This document shows positions 1 to 6,184 of a stretch of DNA of 8,693 bases, piece by piece; the stretch's first letter is position 1, and the number at the start of each line of letters is the position of its first letter. Under the pieces are notes generated by a model. The model was not told the DNA's origin. It saw only the letters and a program-made list of their open reading frames with translations, and did not search any database. Origin of the DNA: DASXRU01 sp039933315 (GTDB taxonomy: Bacteria > Acidobacteriota > Blastocatellia > Pyrinomonadales > Pyrinomonadaceae); the NCBI GenBank assembly GCA_039933315.1, contig JBDTOI010000172.1, forward strand, positions 1-8,693, written 5' to 3'. Both the position numbers and the translations under genes were made by a program.

Positions 1-312
1 ATCGTCAATGGTGTTGAGGATCATGTTCATGCGCTGTTTGCATTATCGAGGACACATTCTATTGCGTCAGTCGTCAAGGAGATCAAACGCACCTCTTCTG
101 GTTTTGCAAAGGAGCTTTCAGCGACACTGGCAAAGTTCCATTGGCAGGGTGGATACGGAGCCTTCTCTGTGAGTCAATCCAATTTGGGGGAAGTTGTTAG
201 ACATATAGAAAACCAGGAAGAGCACCACAAGCGAGTGACTTTTCAGGACGAGTACCGCGCTTTCTTGAAGGCGTACGGCATTGAATACGACGAGCGTTAC
301 GTTTGGGATTGA
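1..312 (+). CDS. IS200-like / REP-associated (Y1, HUH) transposase, C-terminal part
   Basis: The reading frame is open from base 1 to a TGA at 310-312 and gives the last 103 residues; the N-terminus lies outside the window. Visible residues 7-10 read DHVH, the HUH metal-binding motif of Y1 single-strand transposases. The stretch WQGGYGAFSVS (about 48-58) and the ending IENQEEHH...YDERYVWD are typical of the RAYT branch of the Y1_Tnp family. These enzymes nick and join single-stranded DNA at hairpins. In this family the catalytic tyrosine sits four residues before the conserved Gln, in a YIxxQ helix; here that position is His68 (codon 202-204), with Gln72 kept. The protein may therefore be catalytically dead, or it may be a divergent member. 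The palindromic repeats just downstream fit a RAYT context. The family call is firm; activity is doubtful. Confidence 0.85.
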   Translation: MVNGVEDHVHALFALSRTHSIASVVKEIKRTSSGFAKELSATLAKFHWQGGYGAFSVSQSNLGEVVRHIENQEEHHKRVTFQDEYRAFLKAYGIEYDERYVWD

Positions 313-386
313 GTGTCGGTAAGCCGGTCGAAGTGATGAAGGCCGAACCCGTTTGAGAATCTCTGCCCGTACTCCCAGCCAGTAAT

Positions 387-502
387 CCTAACGCTGAAAG
401 CGTTCGCGAATTGCAGCCCAGGGTTGCGGCGACGTGCCCGCGGACCGTTCAATTAAGCAACCCTAACGCTGAAAGCGTTCGCTAATTCGAGCCCAGGGTT
501 GC
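387..502. repeat. Two direct copies of a 41-bp hairpin-bearing unit
   Basis: Copy A is 387-427 and copy B is 462-502; they match at 38 of 41 bases and are separated by 34 bp. Each begins with CCTAACGCTGAAAGCGTT, which holds a hairpin (AACGCT, loop GAA, AGCGTT at 390-404 and 465-479). Each ends with AGCCCAGGGTTGC (415-427 and 490-502). A third copy is inverted at 655-693. The layout resembles REP/BIME elements beside a RAYT transposase rather than a CRISPR array. Confidence 0.85.
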
Positions 503-519
503 GCTTTGGCAACCCTGGG
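492..519. repeat. 11-bp stem hairpin (CCCAGGGTTGC)
   Basis: CCCAGGGTTGC at 492-502 pairs perfectly with GCAACCCTGGG at 509-519 across a six-base loop. The left arm is the tail of the 41-bp unit, so the unit plus this arm forms a two-hairpin element. A decayed version of the same arm occurs at 1591-1624. Confidence 0.85.
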
Positions 520-544
520 ATTACTCGTTCATTTTTCGAAGGCG

Positions 545-561
545 CAACCCTGAAAGGGTTG
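545..561. repeat. Hairpin CAACCCT-GAA-AGGGTTG
   Basis: A perfect 7-bp stem with a GAA loop (TGAAA if the last pair is left open). The loop sequence is shared with the hairpins at 390-404 and 465-479 while the stem differs. Confidence 0.85.
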
Positions 562-588
562 ATTCTTTGTCTGCCAAGTCGGAAACCC

Positions 589-613
589 GGCGCAACTCCT
601 TCAGAGTTGCGCC
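589..613. repeat. Hairpin with 10-bp stem GGCGCAACTC and CTTCA loop
   Basis: GGCGCAACTC (589-598) pairs perfectly with GAGTTGCGCC (604-613). The loop CTTCA reads TGAAG on the minus strand, matching the TGAA loop of the other hairpins. There is no T-run on either side, so a terminator role is not supported. Confidence 0.85.
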
Positions 614-654
614 ATGGAATGCGGGTGGTTTTTGTTTCCCGGGGTTTCAAAGCA

Positions 655-693
655 AACCCTGGGCTGGAATTAGCCAACGCTTTCGGCGTTAGG
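655..693 (-). repeat. Inverted copy of the 41-bp unit
   Basis: Read on the minus strand this matches the 387-427 / 462-502 unit, from the CCTAACGC start to the CCCAGGGTT end, with a few substitutions. The hairpin here is AACGC...GCGTT at 676-690. Direct plus inverted copies in one cluster give a BIME-like mosaic. Confidence 0.8.
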
Positions 694-741
694 TTATTAG
701 GCAGAAGCGCGAGCTAGATTGACCGCGATAGGAGAACGTCT

Positions 742-819
742 ATGGCGCCTAACGAGCGGGAAAATAATACGAGCAAATCCGGTATTGCGTCGCGGATCCG
801 GCATATGATAACTAGTTAG
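742..819 (+). CDS. Possible 25-residue ORF with a good ribosome-binding site
   Basis: An ATG at 742 opens 25 codons (MAPNERENNTSKSGIASR...) to a TAG at 817-819. It is preceded by AGGAGA at 730-735, six bases upstream, the best Shine-Dalgarno match in this part of the window. The stop lies 13 bp before the ATG of the small membrane protein at 833, which itself has no clear Shine-Dalgarno, so the short frame could act as a leader that couples translation to it. The peptide is polar, with no hydrophobic stretch, and I do not recognise it. It could equally be chance or the remnant of a longer gene. Confidence 0.25.
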   Translation: MAPNERENNTSKSGIASRIRHMITS

Positions 820-832
820 ACATAAACCAACT

Positions 833-1045
833 ATGAAAGATGCCACCAAGCGTTCGATTTTTCGATGGATTCACATCGTGTTTGCCATTCCGATAGCTGG
901 TTATGTTTATAGTCCGTTTGTAGAACTGCCAAACTACGCCCCGGTGGTCCGCTATGTCTCTATTCCGGTACTTGTCCTTACGGGATTTTGGATGTGGAAA
1001 GGCCATCTCATTCGACGACTTGTTTCGAAAATCGGAAAGAAATGA
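833..1045 (+). CDS. Small two-helix membrane protein of unknown function
   Basis: A 70-residue protein with two hydrophobic segments, roughly residues 12-28 and 38-56. They are joined by a short loop containing SPFVELPNYAP. The tail is strongly basic (RRLVSKIGKK) and probably cytoplasmic, which with the basic N-terminus predicts both ends inside. I recognise the general look of small hypothetical membrane proteins with a conserved IHIVFAIPI...YSPF...LPNYAP pattern but no named family or function. The ATG at 833 is the first in frame and has no strong Shine-Dalgarno. The TGA stop (1043-1045) overlaps the next ATG (1042-1044) as ATGA, so the downstream DUF1801 gene is probably translationally coupled. 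That coupling is the best argument that the frame is real. Confidence 0.7.
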   Translation: MKDATKRSIFRWIHIVFAIPIAGYVYSPFVELPNYAPVVRYVSIPVLVLTGFWMWKGHLIRRLVSKIGKK

Positions 1046-1566
1046 AAGCCACAAAATCTAATTCAGTGCCCTCGAAGCCGAAGGCCAGGGGATTGCGAGC
1101 AAGCAAGCGCCGCAAGTCGGCCACTAAGTCCAAACCCGCTGCAGGTAAAGCCAAGCCCGAGCAAGCAACCGGGAAATCGGCTTCCCGGATCAGCGACAAG
1201 CGGAGGCGCGGCCTGGGGGATTGGCGCGGGGAGACCCTGGGCCGAAAGCGCGCCCTGATCATGGAGGCCGACCCCGAGATGATCGAGGAGCGGAAATGGA
1301 AGAAGCCGTCGAATGCGATGACGGGGGTCCCGGTCTGGTCGCGCGACGGGATCGTCTGCACAGGGGAGACTTACACGAAGGTCGTGAAGCTCACTTTCGC
1401 CCGGGGCGCCAGCATCAAGGATCCGTCGCGGCTCTTCAATTCCAGCCTGGAAGGCAACACGCGCAGGGCGATTGACATTCAGGAAGAGGAAACGATTGAC
1501 GCGCGCGCGTTCAAGGCGCTTGTGAAGGCTGCGGTATCTGAGAATGCGCTGTCGAAGAAACGGTAG
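1042..1566 (+). CDS. DUF1801 domain protein with a Lys/Arg/Ala-rich N-terminal tail
   Basis: 174 residues from the ATG at 1042. An earlier in-frame ATG at 988 lies inside the previous gene and would add 18 unrelated residues, so I prefer 1042, which gives a 4-bp ATGA overlap and has GGAAAG just upstream. Residues 1-57 are low-complexity and very basic (SKPKARG, SKRRKSATKSKPAAGKAK), like nucleic-acid-binding tails. The DUF1801 (YdhG-like) domain spans about 58-168: LGDWRGETL, ALIMEADPEMIEE, KWKKPSN, VPVWSRDGIVCTGETY, VKLTFARGAS and LFNSSLEGNTRRAIDI. The fold is frataxin-like; some relatives (B. subtilis Fra) have been linked to iron handling, but most have no known role. A soluble cytoplasmic protein is expected. 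No function can be assigned from context. Confidence 0.85.
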   Translation: MKATKSNSVPSKPKARGLRASKRRKSATKSKPAAGKAKPEQATGKSASRISDKRRRGLGDWRGETLGRKRALIMEADPEMIEERKWKKPSNAMTGVPVWSRDGIVCTGETYTKVVKLTFARGASIKDPSRLFNSSLEGNTRRAIDIQEEETIDARAFKALVKAAVSENALSKKR

Positions 1567-1797
1567 ACACTGAGGATAAAGTTCATCGTTCCCAGGATAG
1601 CCGAAGCGGCAACCCTGGGCTGGAGGACACAACCCCCTTAAGGGTTGGCCCTTCGATAATTCACCCGCCCCCACCTCACGACGTTAATAAAACCACCTGC
1701 CGGCACGTCTTATTGGTAGACCTGCGCCGGACTTTGCGCCAAACAAGGCAAACTCTTGACGGCAATCTGTCGTATGAGTGCTGACTGAAGCCAAACC
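1567..1797. other. Intergenic region upstream of the permease pair
   Basis: 231 bp between the DUF1801 gene and the first permease. The left half holds decayed repeat-family hairpins (1591-1647). The right half should hold the permease promoter, but I cannot find a well-spaced -35/-10 pair: TTGACG at 1756-1761 has no convincing -10 at 16-18 bp. Confidence 0.5.
1591..1647. repeat. Degenerate repeat-family element
   Basis: CCCAGG (1591-1596) can pair with CCTGGG (1614-1619). GCAACCCTGGGCT at 1609-1621 is the exact reverse complement of the 41-bp unit's tail (415-427, 490-502). A second palindrome, CAACCC...GGGTTG with core CCCTTAAGGG (1635-1644), follows. This is a decayed dispersed copy of the elements at 387-693. 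Confidence 0.7.
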
Positions 1798-3042
1798 ATG
1801 CGTTCTCTTTACTCATTCTATGTGGATTCCGCGAGGATCGCGCTGCAGTCGATTCTGGCTCACAAGCTGCGCGCATTTCTCACCCTGATTGGCATCATCA
1901 TTGGCGTGTCGTCCGTGGTGGTCGTCGGCGCGACCATCTCTGGTCTGAACACCTACGTCGTCGAAAAGGTGTCAAAGGTCCTGGGCACGAACCACTTCAT
2001 GATTGCCCGCATGGCCAGCTCAGGCGAGTTGTCGGAGGAAGATTTAGAGCGCATGAACCGTCGCAACAAGCAACTGAAGTGGGGCGACATGGAGTGGTTG
2101 CAGAAATACTGTGAGACCTGCTCGGCGGTAGGGGCGCAGGCGGGGCGGGGAACGAAATTCGACCACCAGGGCGTCAGCTTCTTCGGCGGCATAATCTTAG
2201 GCGTAACCGCGAACATGGCTGAAATTGAAGACAAGACCATGTCGGACGGTCGCTTCCTCCAACCCGAAGAGGTGTCGCACGCCAAGCTGGTCGTCGTCCT
2301 TGGCGGGGACATCAAGGACAAGTTCTTCCCGGACGTTGATCCTATCGGCAAAGAGTTCAAAGTGGCTGGTCTACCAATGCGTATAGTCGGCGTGGAAGAG
2401 AAGCGTGGTCCTATCTTCGGCGACATGATCGACAAGCATGTTTACATCCCGCTAACGACTTTTCAGCGCATTTATGGACGCAACCTGGATTTGCAAATCC
2501 ACGGCAAGGGGCAGCAACGCGAGACCTTCAGGTTGACAATCGAGGATGCACGCGTCGCCTTGCGCAATTATCACGAACTAACCGGAGGCGAGGACGATGA
2601 CTTCGGCCTCGTTAACACTGAAACGCTTGGTAGTCAGATCGATCAGTTCACGGGGGCCATCGCGCTGGTCGTCACGCCTATCACTTTGATAGCCCTCGTG
2701 GTCGGCGGCATAGTGGTGATGAACATCATGCTGGTCTCCGTCACCGAACGCACGTTCGAGATCGGATTGCGTAAGGCCCTCGGCGCCAGGCGCAAACAGG
2801 TGTTGGTCCAGTTTCTGATCGAGTCATCGATGCTCTGCGCCCTCGGCGGCGTGCTGGGCCTGCTCGCGGCCGCCGGAATTTCCTGGGCCGTAACGGTGTT
2901 TACGCCGATTACGATGACGATTACCGCGGGCTACATATTGCTTGCGCTCGGCGTCTCGACCGCGGTCGGCATGGTCGCCGGCATCTATCCGGCATTTAAG
3001 GCCTCGCGCCTGGATCCCATCATCGCATTGACGCGCACCTGA
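1798..3042 (+). CDS. MacB/FtsX-type ABC transporter permease (first of a tandem pair)
   Basis: 414 residues, the normal length for a stand-alone MacB-like permease (YknZ/LolC type). A short cytoplasmic start (HKLRAFLTLIGIIIGV) leads into helix 1 (about 27-50). The large MacB_PCD periplasmic domain runs from about 52 to 280 and contains GVTAN (135-139) and DGRFL. The C-terminal FtsX domain has helices near 285-312, 338-366 and 376-398. The coupling segment VTERTFEIGLRKALGARR (315-332) is the cytoplasmic part that contacts the ATPase. The protein ends in the family signature YPAFKASRLDPI.AL. There is no ATPase domain, so it needs a separate nucleotide-binding subunit, and none is visible here. 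C105 and C108 form a CxxC pair in the periplasmic domain. The next permease starts 3 bp after the stop. Substrate unknown; efflux, lipoprotein or cell-envelope roles are all possible. The start has no clear Shine-Dalgarno. Confidence 0.93.
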   Translation: MRSLYSFYVDSARIALQSILAHKLRAFLTLIGIIIGVSSVVVVGATISGLNTYVVEKVSKVLGTNHFMIARMASSGELSEEDLERMNRRNKQLKWGDMEWLQKYCETCSAVGAQAGRGTKFDHQGVSFFGGIILGVTANMAEIEDKTMSDGRFLQPEEVSHAKLVVVLGGDIKDKFFPDVDPIGKEFKVAGLPMRIVGVEEKRGPIFGDMIDKHVYIPLTTFQRIYGRNLDLQIHGKGQQRETFRLTIEDARVALRNYHELTGGEDDDFGLVNTETLGSQIDQFTGAIALVVTPITLIALVVGGIVVMNIMLVSVTERTFEIGLRKALGARRKQVLVQFLIESSMLCALGGVLGLLAAAGISWAVTVFTPITMTITAGYILLALGVSTAVGMVAGIYPAFKASRLDPIIALTRT

Positions 3043-3045
3043 TTC

Positions 3046-4323
3046 ATGAAATTACGACTGCCACATTTCATCCCGCGCGAGACGCTCTTAATGGCGCTCG
3101 ACAGCGTGCGCGCGCATAAGTTCCGCAGCGCGCTCACCGTGCTGGGAATCGTTATCGGCGTGCTGGTTGCAATTGTGGTCGCCTCGATTCTCACTGGTCT
3201 CCGAGCCAACATCGTCCACATGGTCGAGGAGTACGGCACCAACAACATCTACGCCTTCCATCTGACGACGGGGCCGCAGCTGGGTGAGCGCGACCAGGCC
3301 GAGCGGGCGCGCAAGCCCCTGACTGCGGAAGACGGCGAAGCGATCGCTCAGCAAGCTTCTGCGGTTGACGCGATGGCGCTGGAATCGACGAACATCGGCT
3401 GCAACGGCTGCGGCTTTGACGACACGATCAAAATCGAAAGCCGGACCTACCGGCGGGGCAACACGCAGGGTGTCACGGCGAACCACGCTGACATACACAA
3501 TGCGTCGCTAAAGGAAGGGCGCTTCATTTCTGAGCAGGACGATTTGAATCGACGCAATGTCATGGTCATTGGCGTCAATGCCGCGCAGGCTCTTTTCCCC
3601 GACAGGGACGAGGGCATCGTCGGAACGCGCGTAAAAATGGGCGGCAGCGCATGGGAGATCATCGGCGTGCTGGCGAAACGCCAGACGACGGTCTTCGGAG
3701 AGAACGAAGAAGATAACGCGGTCTTCGTGCCCTTTCGCACGGGACTCCAGGTCGCTCCCGGTCGCAGATTTCTGACTATTGTTTTGCGCGCCAAGTCTGG
3801 ACAGTTGCACGAGGCGGTCGATCAGGTCGAGGAGATTTTGCGCACGCGCCGGAACGTGAAGTTTTCGGAGCCCAACAACTTCGACGTCAAAACAGCTGAC
3901 GCCTTTATTACTCAGTTCGACAGCATCTTCGGTATGGTTGGCATTATCGCCATTGCTATCTCATCGGTGGGATTGATGGTGGGCGGCATCGGCGTCATGA
4001 ATATCATGCTGGTAAGCGTCACCGAACGAACGCAGGAGATAGGTATTCGCAAAGCCCTCGGCGCCCGCCGCCGGGACATCACCAATCAGTTTTTGTTTGA
4101 AGCGATGACGCTGACTTTTCTGGGCGGAGTAATCGGAGTGCTGGCGGCCGTTGGTATCAGCAAAATCATAGGACTTCTGATACCCGCCCTGCCCGCCTCA
4201 ATTCCGATGTGGGCCGTCATGTCGGGCCTGACCGTCAGCGTCGCGATAGGTTTGATCTTCGGTGTCTGGCCCGCACGCAAAGCCTCGAGATTGGACCCCA
4301 TCGAGTGTCTGCGGTACGAATGA
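3046..4323 (+). CDS. MacB/FtsX-type ABC transporter permease (second of a tandem pair)
   Basis: 425 residues with the same architecture as its upstream neighbour: basic start (AHKFRSALTVLGIVIGV), helix 1 about 28-52, periplasmic MacB_PCD domain about 53-288 (GVTAN at 142-146, EGRFIS), then three C-terminal helices near 293-322, 347-380 and 388-410. The coupling segment VTERTQEIGIRKALGARRR (325-343) is close to that of the first protein. The end, WPARKASRLDPIECLRYE, is the canonical FtsX tail. The ATG lies 3 bp after the upstream stop, with no Shine-Dalgarno of its own, so the two are surely co-transcribed and probably form a heterodimeric membrane core. C119 and C122 form a CNGC motif in the periplasmic domain, near but not at the aligned place of the CETC in the first protein. 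No ATPase or fusion protein gene adjoins; the genes downstream are convergent and unrelated. Confidence 0.93.
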   Translation: MKLRLPHFIPRETLLMALDSVRAHKFRSALTVLGIVIGVLVAIVVASILTGLRANIVHMVEEYGTNNIYAFHLTTGPQLGERDQAERARKPLTAEDGEAIAQQASAVDAMALESTNIGCNGCGFDDTIKIESRTYRRGNTQGVTANHADIHNASLKEGRFISEQDDLNRRNVMVIGVNAAQALFPDRDEGIVGTRVKMGGSAWEIIGVLAKRQTTVFGENEEDNAVFVPFRTGLQVAPGRRFLTIVLRAKSGQLHEAVDQVEEILRTRRNVKFSEPNNFDVKTADAFITQFDSIFGMVGIIAIAISSVGLMVGGIGVMNIMLVSVTERTQEIGIRKALGARRRDITNQFLFEAMTLTFLGGVIGVLAAVGISKIIGLLIPALPASIPMWAVMSGLTVSVAIGLIFGVWPARKASRLDPIECLRYE

Positions 4324-4349
4324 AACGCGACTCGTTGAAGAGCGGGGAT

Positions 4350-4422
4350 TGTAGGGGCGGCACTCCGTGGCCGCCCCTCGTCGCGCAAAGGAAAGGGGCG
4401 GCCACGGAGTGCCGCCCCTACA
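4350..4422. repeat. Perfect 29-bp inverted repeat between convergent genes
   Basis: The left arm 4350-4378 (starting TGTAGGGGCGGCACTCCGTG) is the exact reverse complement of the right arm 4394-4422, with a 15-base loop (4379-4393). It is very GC-rich and begins 26 bp after the stop of the second permease. The arms keep perfect complementarity, which suggests recent origin or conversion. It could stop transcription in both directions, but no T-run follows either arm, so a dispersed palindromic element is the more cautious call. Confidence 0.9.
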
Positions 4423-4531
4423 AATTCATCGTTAGGTCACGGTCGCAACCCTGCCGGCATCGACGACATCTCAAAGGACGTCCCATCAACCTTTCCAAGC
4501 TAAGGAGTAGATAAAACCACCTCAGTCCAGC

Positions 4532-6151
4532 CTATATCAACCGATCACCTTCGAACGACTCTGAGTCGCTGCGATAGTGGCAGCCGCGGCTTTGGCGGTT
4601 GTGCTGGGCGGCCTGGGTTATTATGAGGGCCACCTCAACGGCGTTACGCAGACCTATCAATCCATCCGAAAGCTTGGTTGTGCGGTAGAAGGTTTCGATC
4701 TCATTCCAGAGATGGCGGAGTTCGCGAGTCGCGCGCGACAACCGATCCGCATTGCGCACCAGGCCGACGTAATGCCACATGATGTTCTGGATGTTTTGCA
4801 TGTCGCCCTGAATCAGGGCCGGATCGGGTTCCGCCGTCAGATCGCTTTCGTCCCAGGGCGGCACATCGTCAAAAGTCGGTCGTTTGGTTTGCGAAGATGA
4901 AGCCAGCGCCTGCTCAATGTCCTGTGCCGCACGGTTGCCCCAAACCAATCCTTCCAGCAGTGAAGTTGACGCCAGCCGATTCGCGCCATGCACGCCGGTG
5001 CAACTAATCTCGCCGATCGCGTAAAGATTGTTGATGCTGGCTTGCCCCCACTCATCCACCAGCACGCCCCCGCAGAAGTAGTGCGCCGCGGGCACCACCG
5101 GCACCGGCTCGCGCGAAATATCAATGCCGACCTTCAAACACTGAGCGTAAATGTAAGGGAACCGTTTCCGGATAGCCTCGGCGGGCTGGTGCGAAGCGAT
5201 GTCGAGCAACACATGCGAGTAGCCATGTGTTTCCATTTCATGGTGGATGGCCCGGGCCACGATGTCGCGTGGGGCCAGATCTTTCCACTGCGGCGCATAG
5301 TCGGCCATGAAGGGTCGCCCATCCGGCGAAAGCAGCACTCCGCCTTCACCGCGCACCGCTTCGCTGATCAGCATCCCTTCGGCGCCCGGCGCAGCCAGGG
5401 CCGTGGGGTGAAACTGAACATACTCGGCGTTGGCAATTCTGGCGCCCGCGCGGTGAGCCATGGCCAGTCCGTCGCCGCGGGACCCGCGGGGATTAGTCGT
5501 GTTGCGGTAGATACGTCCCAGGCCTCCTGTGGCCAGAACAGTAACGTCCGCGAGATAGCGGTGCACGCCCTTCTGCTCACGATCAAACAGATAACAGCCG
5601 TGACAGGAGATTGGCTGGTAGTTGTCCAGCGGGTCGCGCGAGTGATGGGGAAAGGTGATCAAGTCCACCGCAGTCGCGGCCGGTTCGATGGTGATGTTTG
5701 GACACCGTCGCAGCGCGGCGATCAAGCCATTCATGATCGCCTGCCCGGTTACGTCGCCTACATGCAAAATGCGCCGGCGGGAATGCGCGGCCTCATTACC
5801 CCACACCGGTTGGCCCTGGCTGTCGCGGTCAAAGACGACGCCACTGGTTTCTTCCAGGACCTCATGCAGAAGCGGCGGGCCTTCTTCGGCGAGGATCCGC
5901 GCCGCGTGTGGCGAGCTGACGCCGGCGCCGGCCGCAAGAATATCAGCCAGTAATAACTCCGCATTATCATCGGGGCCCTGGCCGATGATTCCGCCCTGTG
6001 CATAACGTGTGTTCGATTCGTGGGGATCCTCGGCGCGAGTGACGATGGTGATCCGGCGTTGAGGATTGCGCGCCAATCGCAGGGCAGCGGTCGCGCCGGC
6101 GATGCCGCAACCGATGATCAGGACTTCAGTTTCAGTCAAGTGGTTTGTCAT
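4532..6151 (-). CDS. nadB: L-aspartate oxidase
   Basis: 539 residues, full length for the family. The FAD enzyme oxidises L-aspartate to iminoaspartate, the first step of de novo NAD synthesis, and hands the unstable product to NadA in the cytoplasm. The dinucleotide-binding motif GCGIAG is at 14-19. ESNTRYAQGG (45-54) is the hallmark of NadB within the succinate dehydrogenase/fumarate reductase flavoprotein family. Glu120 in NEAAHSRRRILH, His248 in HPT, Arg295 in APRD and His357 in HYFCGG correspond, aligning motifs from memory, to the active-site residues of E. coli NadB. The flavin-contacting GANRLASTSLLEGLVWG is at 389-405, and the tail ends in the usual SRGCHYRSD. ATG at 6151 is the earliest usable start; upstream in frame there is a TAA after nine non-start codons. 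No Shine-Dalgarno is evident. Codons 3-7 lie in a segment resembling the repeat just upstream. Confidence 0.97.
   Translation of the reverse strand: MTNHLTETEVLIIGCGIAGATAALRLARNPQRRITIVTRAEDPHESNTRYAQGGIIGQGPDDNAELLLADILAAGAGVSSPHAARILAEEGPPLLHEVLEETSGVVFDRDSQGQPVWGNEAAHSRRRILHVGDVTGQAIMNGLIAALRRCPNITIEPAATAVDLITFPHHSRDPLDNYQPISCHGCYLFDREQKGVHRYLADVTVLATGGLGRIYRNTTNPRGSRGDGLAMAHRAGARIANAEYVQFHPTALAAPGAEGMLISEAVRGEGGVLLSPDGRPFMADYAPQWKDLAPRDIVARAIHHEMETHGYSHVLLDIASHQPAEAIRKRFPYIYAQCLKVGIDISREPVPVVPAAHYFCGGVLVDEWGQASINNLYAIGEISCTGVHGANRLASTSLLEGLVWGNRAAQDIEQALASSSQTKRPTFDDVPPWDESDLTAEPDPALIQGDMQNIQNIMWHYVGLVRNADRLSRATRELRHLWNEIETFYRTTKLSDGLIGLRNAVEVALIITQAAQHNRQSRGCHYRSDSESFEGDRLI
6131..6146. 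repeat. Repeat-like segment inside the nadB start region
   Basis: TTCAGTCAAGTGGTT at 6131-6145 matches TTCAGTCAGGTGGTT at 6203-6217 in the same orientation at 14 of 15 bases. It encodes residues 3-7 of NadB, before the FAD motif, where the family is variable. Confidence 0.55.
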
Positions 6152-6184
6152 CCAGGCTGGCGCAAGTGGTGCAGGGCCTTAGCC

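Larger units (their letters stand above)
313..741. other. Repeat-filled intergenic region after the transposase
   Basis: I see no convincing gene in this stretch. Open frames on both strands (for example 453-677 minus and 499-717 plus) run through palindromic repeats and mirror each other, which is what inverted repeats produce. It holds two direct copies and one inverted copy of a roughly 40-bp unit, plus at least three separate hairpins listed individually. None of the hairpins is followed by a T-run, so they do not look like intrinsic terminators. Confidence 0.75.

Noticed and set aside
387..502. Possible CRISPR array (two 41-bp repeats with a 34-bp spacer)
   Set aside because: Only two direct copies, with three mismatches. 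A third copy is inverted, the spacer shares sequence with the element, and there are no cas genes. Palindromic REP-like units explain it better.
453..717. Open frames of 72-74 residues on both strands
   Set aside because: They run through the inverted repeats and encode near-mirror peptides (NPGLELANAF appears in both), which is an artefact of the palindromes.
794..816. GGATCC, CATATG and ACTAGT in 23 bp, resembling a cloning linker
   Set aside because: The spacing does not match a vector polylinker I know, the flanks continue as ordinary genomic sequence, and no vector sequence is present. Chance is more likely.
988..1041. Longer start for the DUF1801 protein at the ATG at 988
   Set aside because: It would lie inside the membrane protein gene and add 18 residues unlike the family; the ATGA overlap start at 1042 fits better.
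1063..1674. 203-residue minus-strand frame opposite the DUF1801 gene
   Set aside because: It is a shadow of the GC-rich coding strand, rich in Arg, Leu and Pro with no recognisable domain, and it runs through the repeat at 1591-1647.
4988..5953. 321-residue plus-strand frame opposite nadB
   Set aside because: Fully antisense to a clear nadB gene, with no domain signature.
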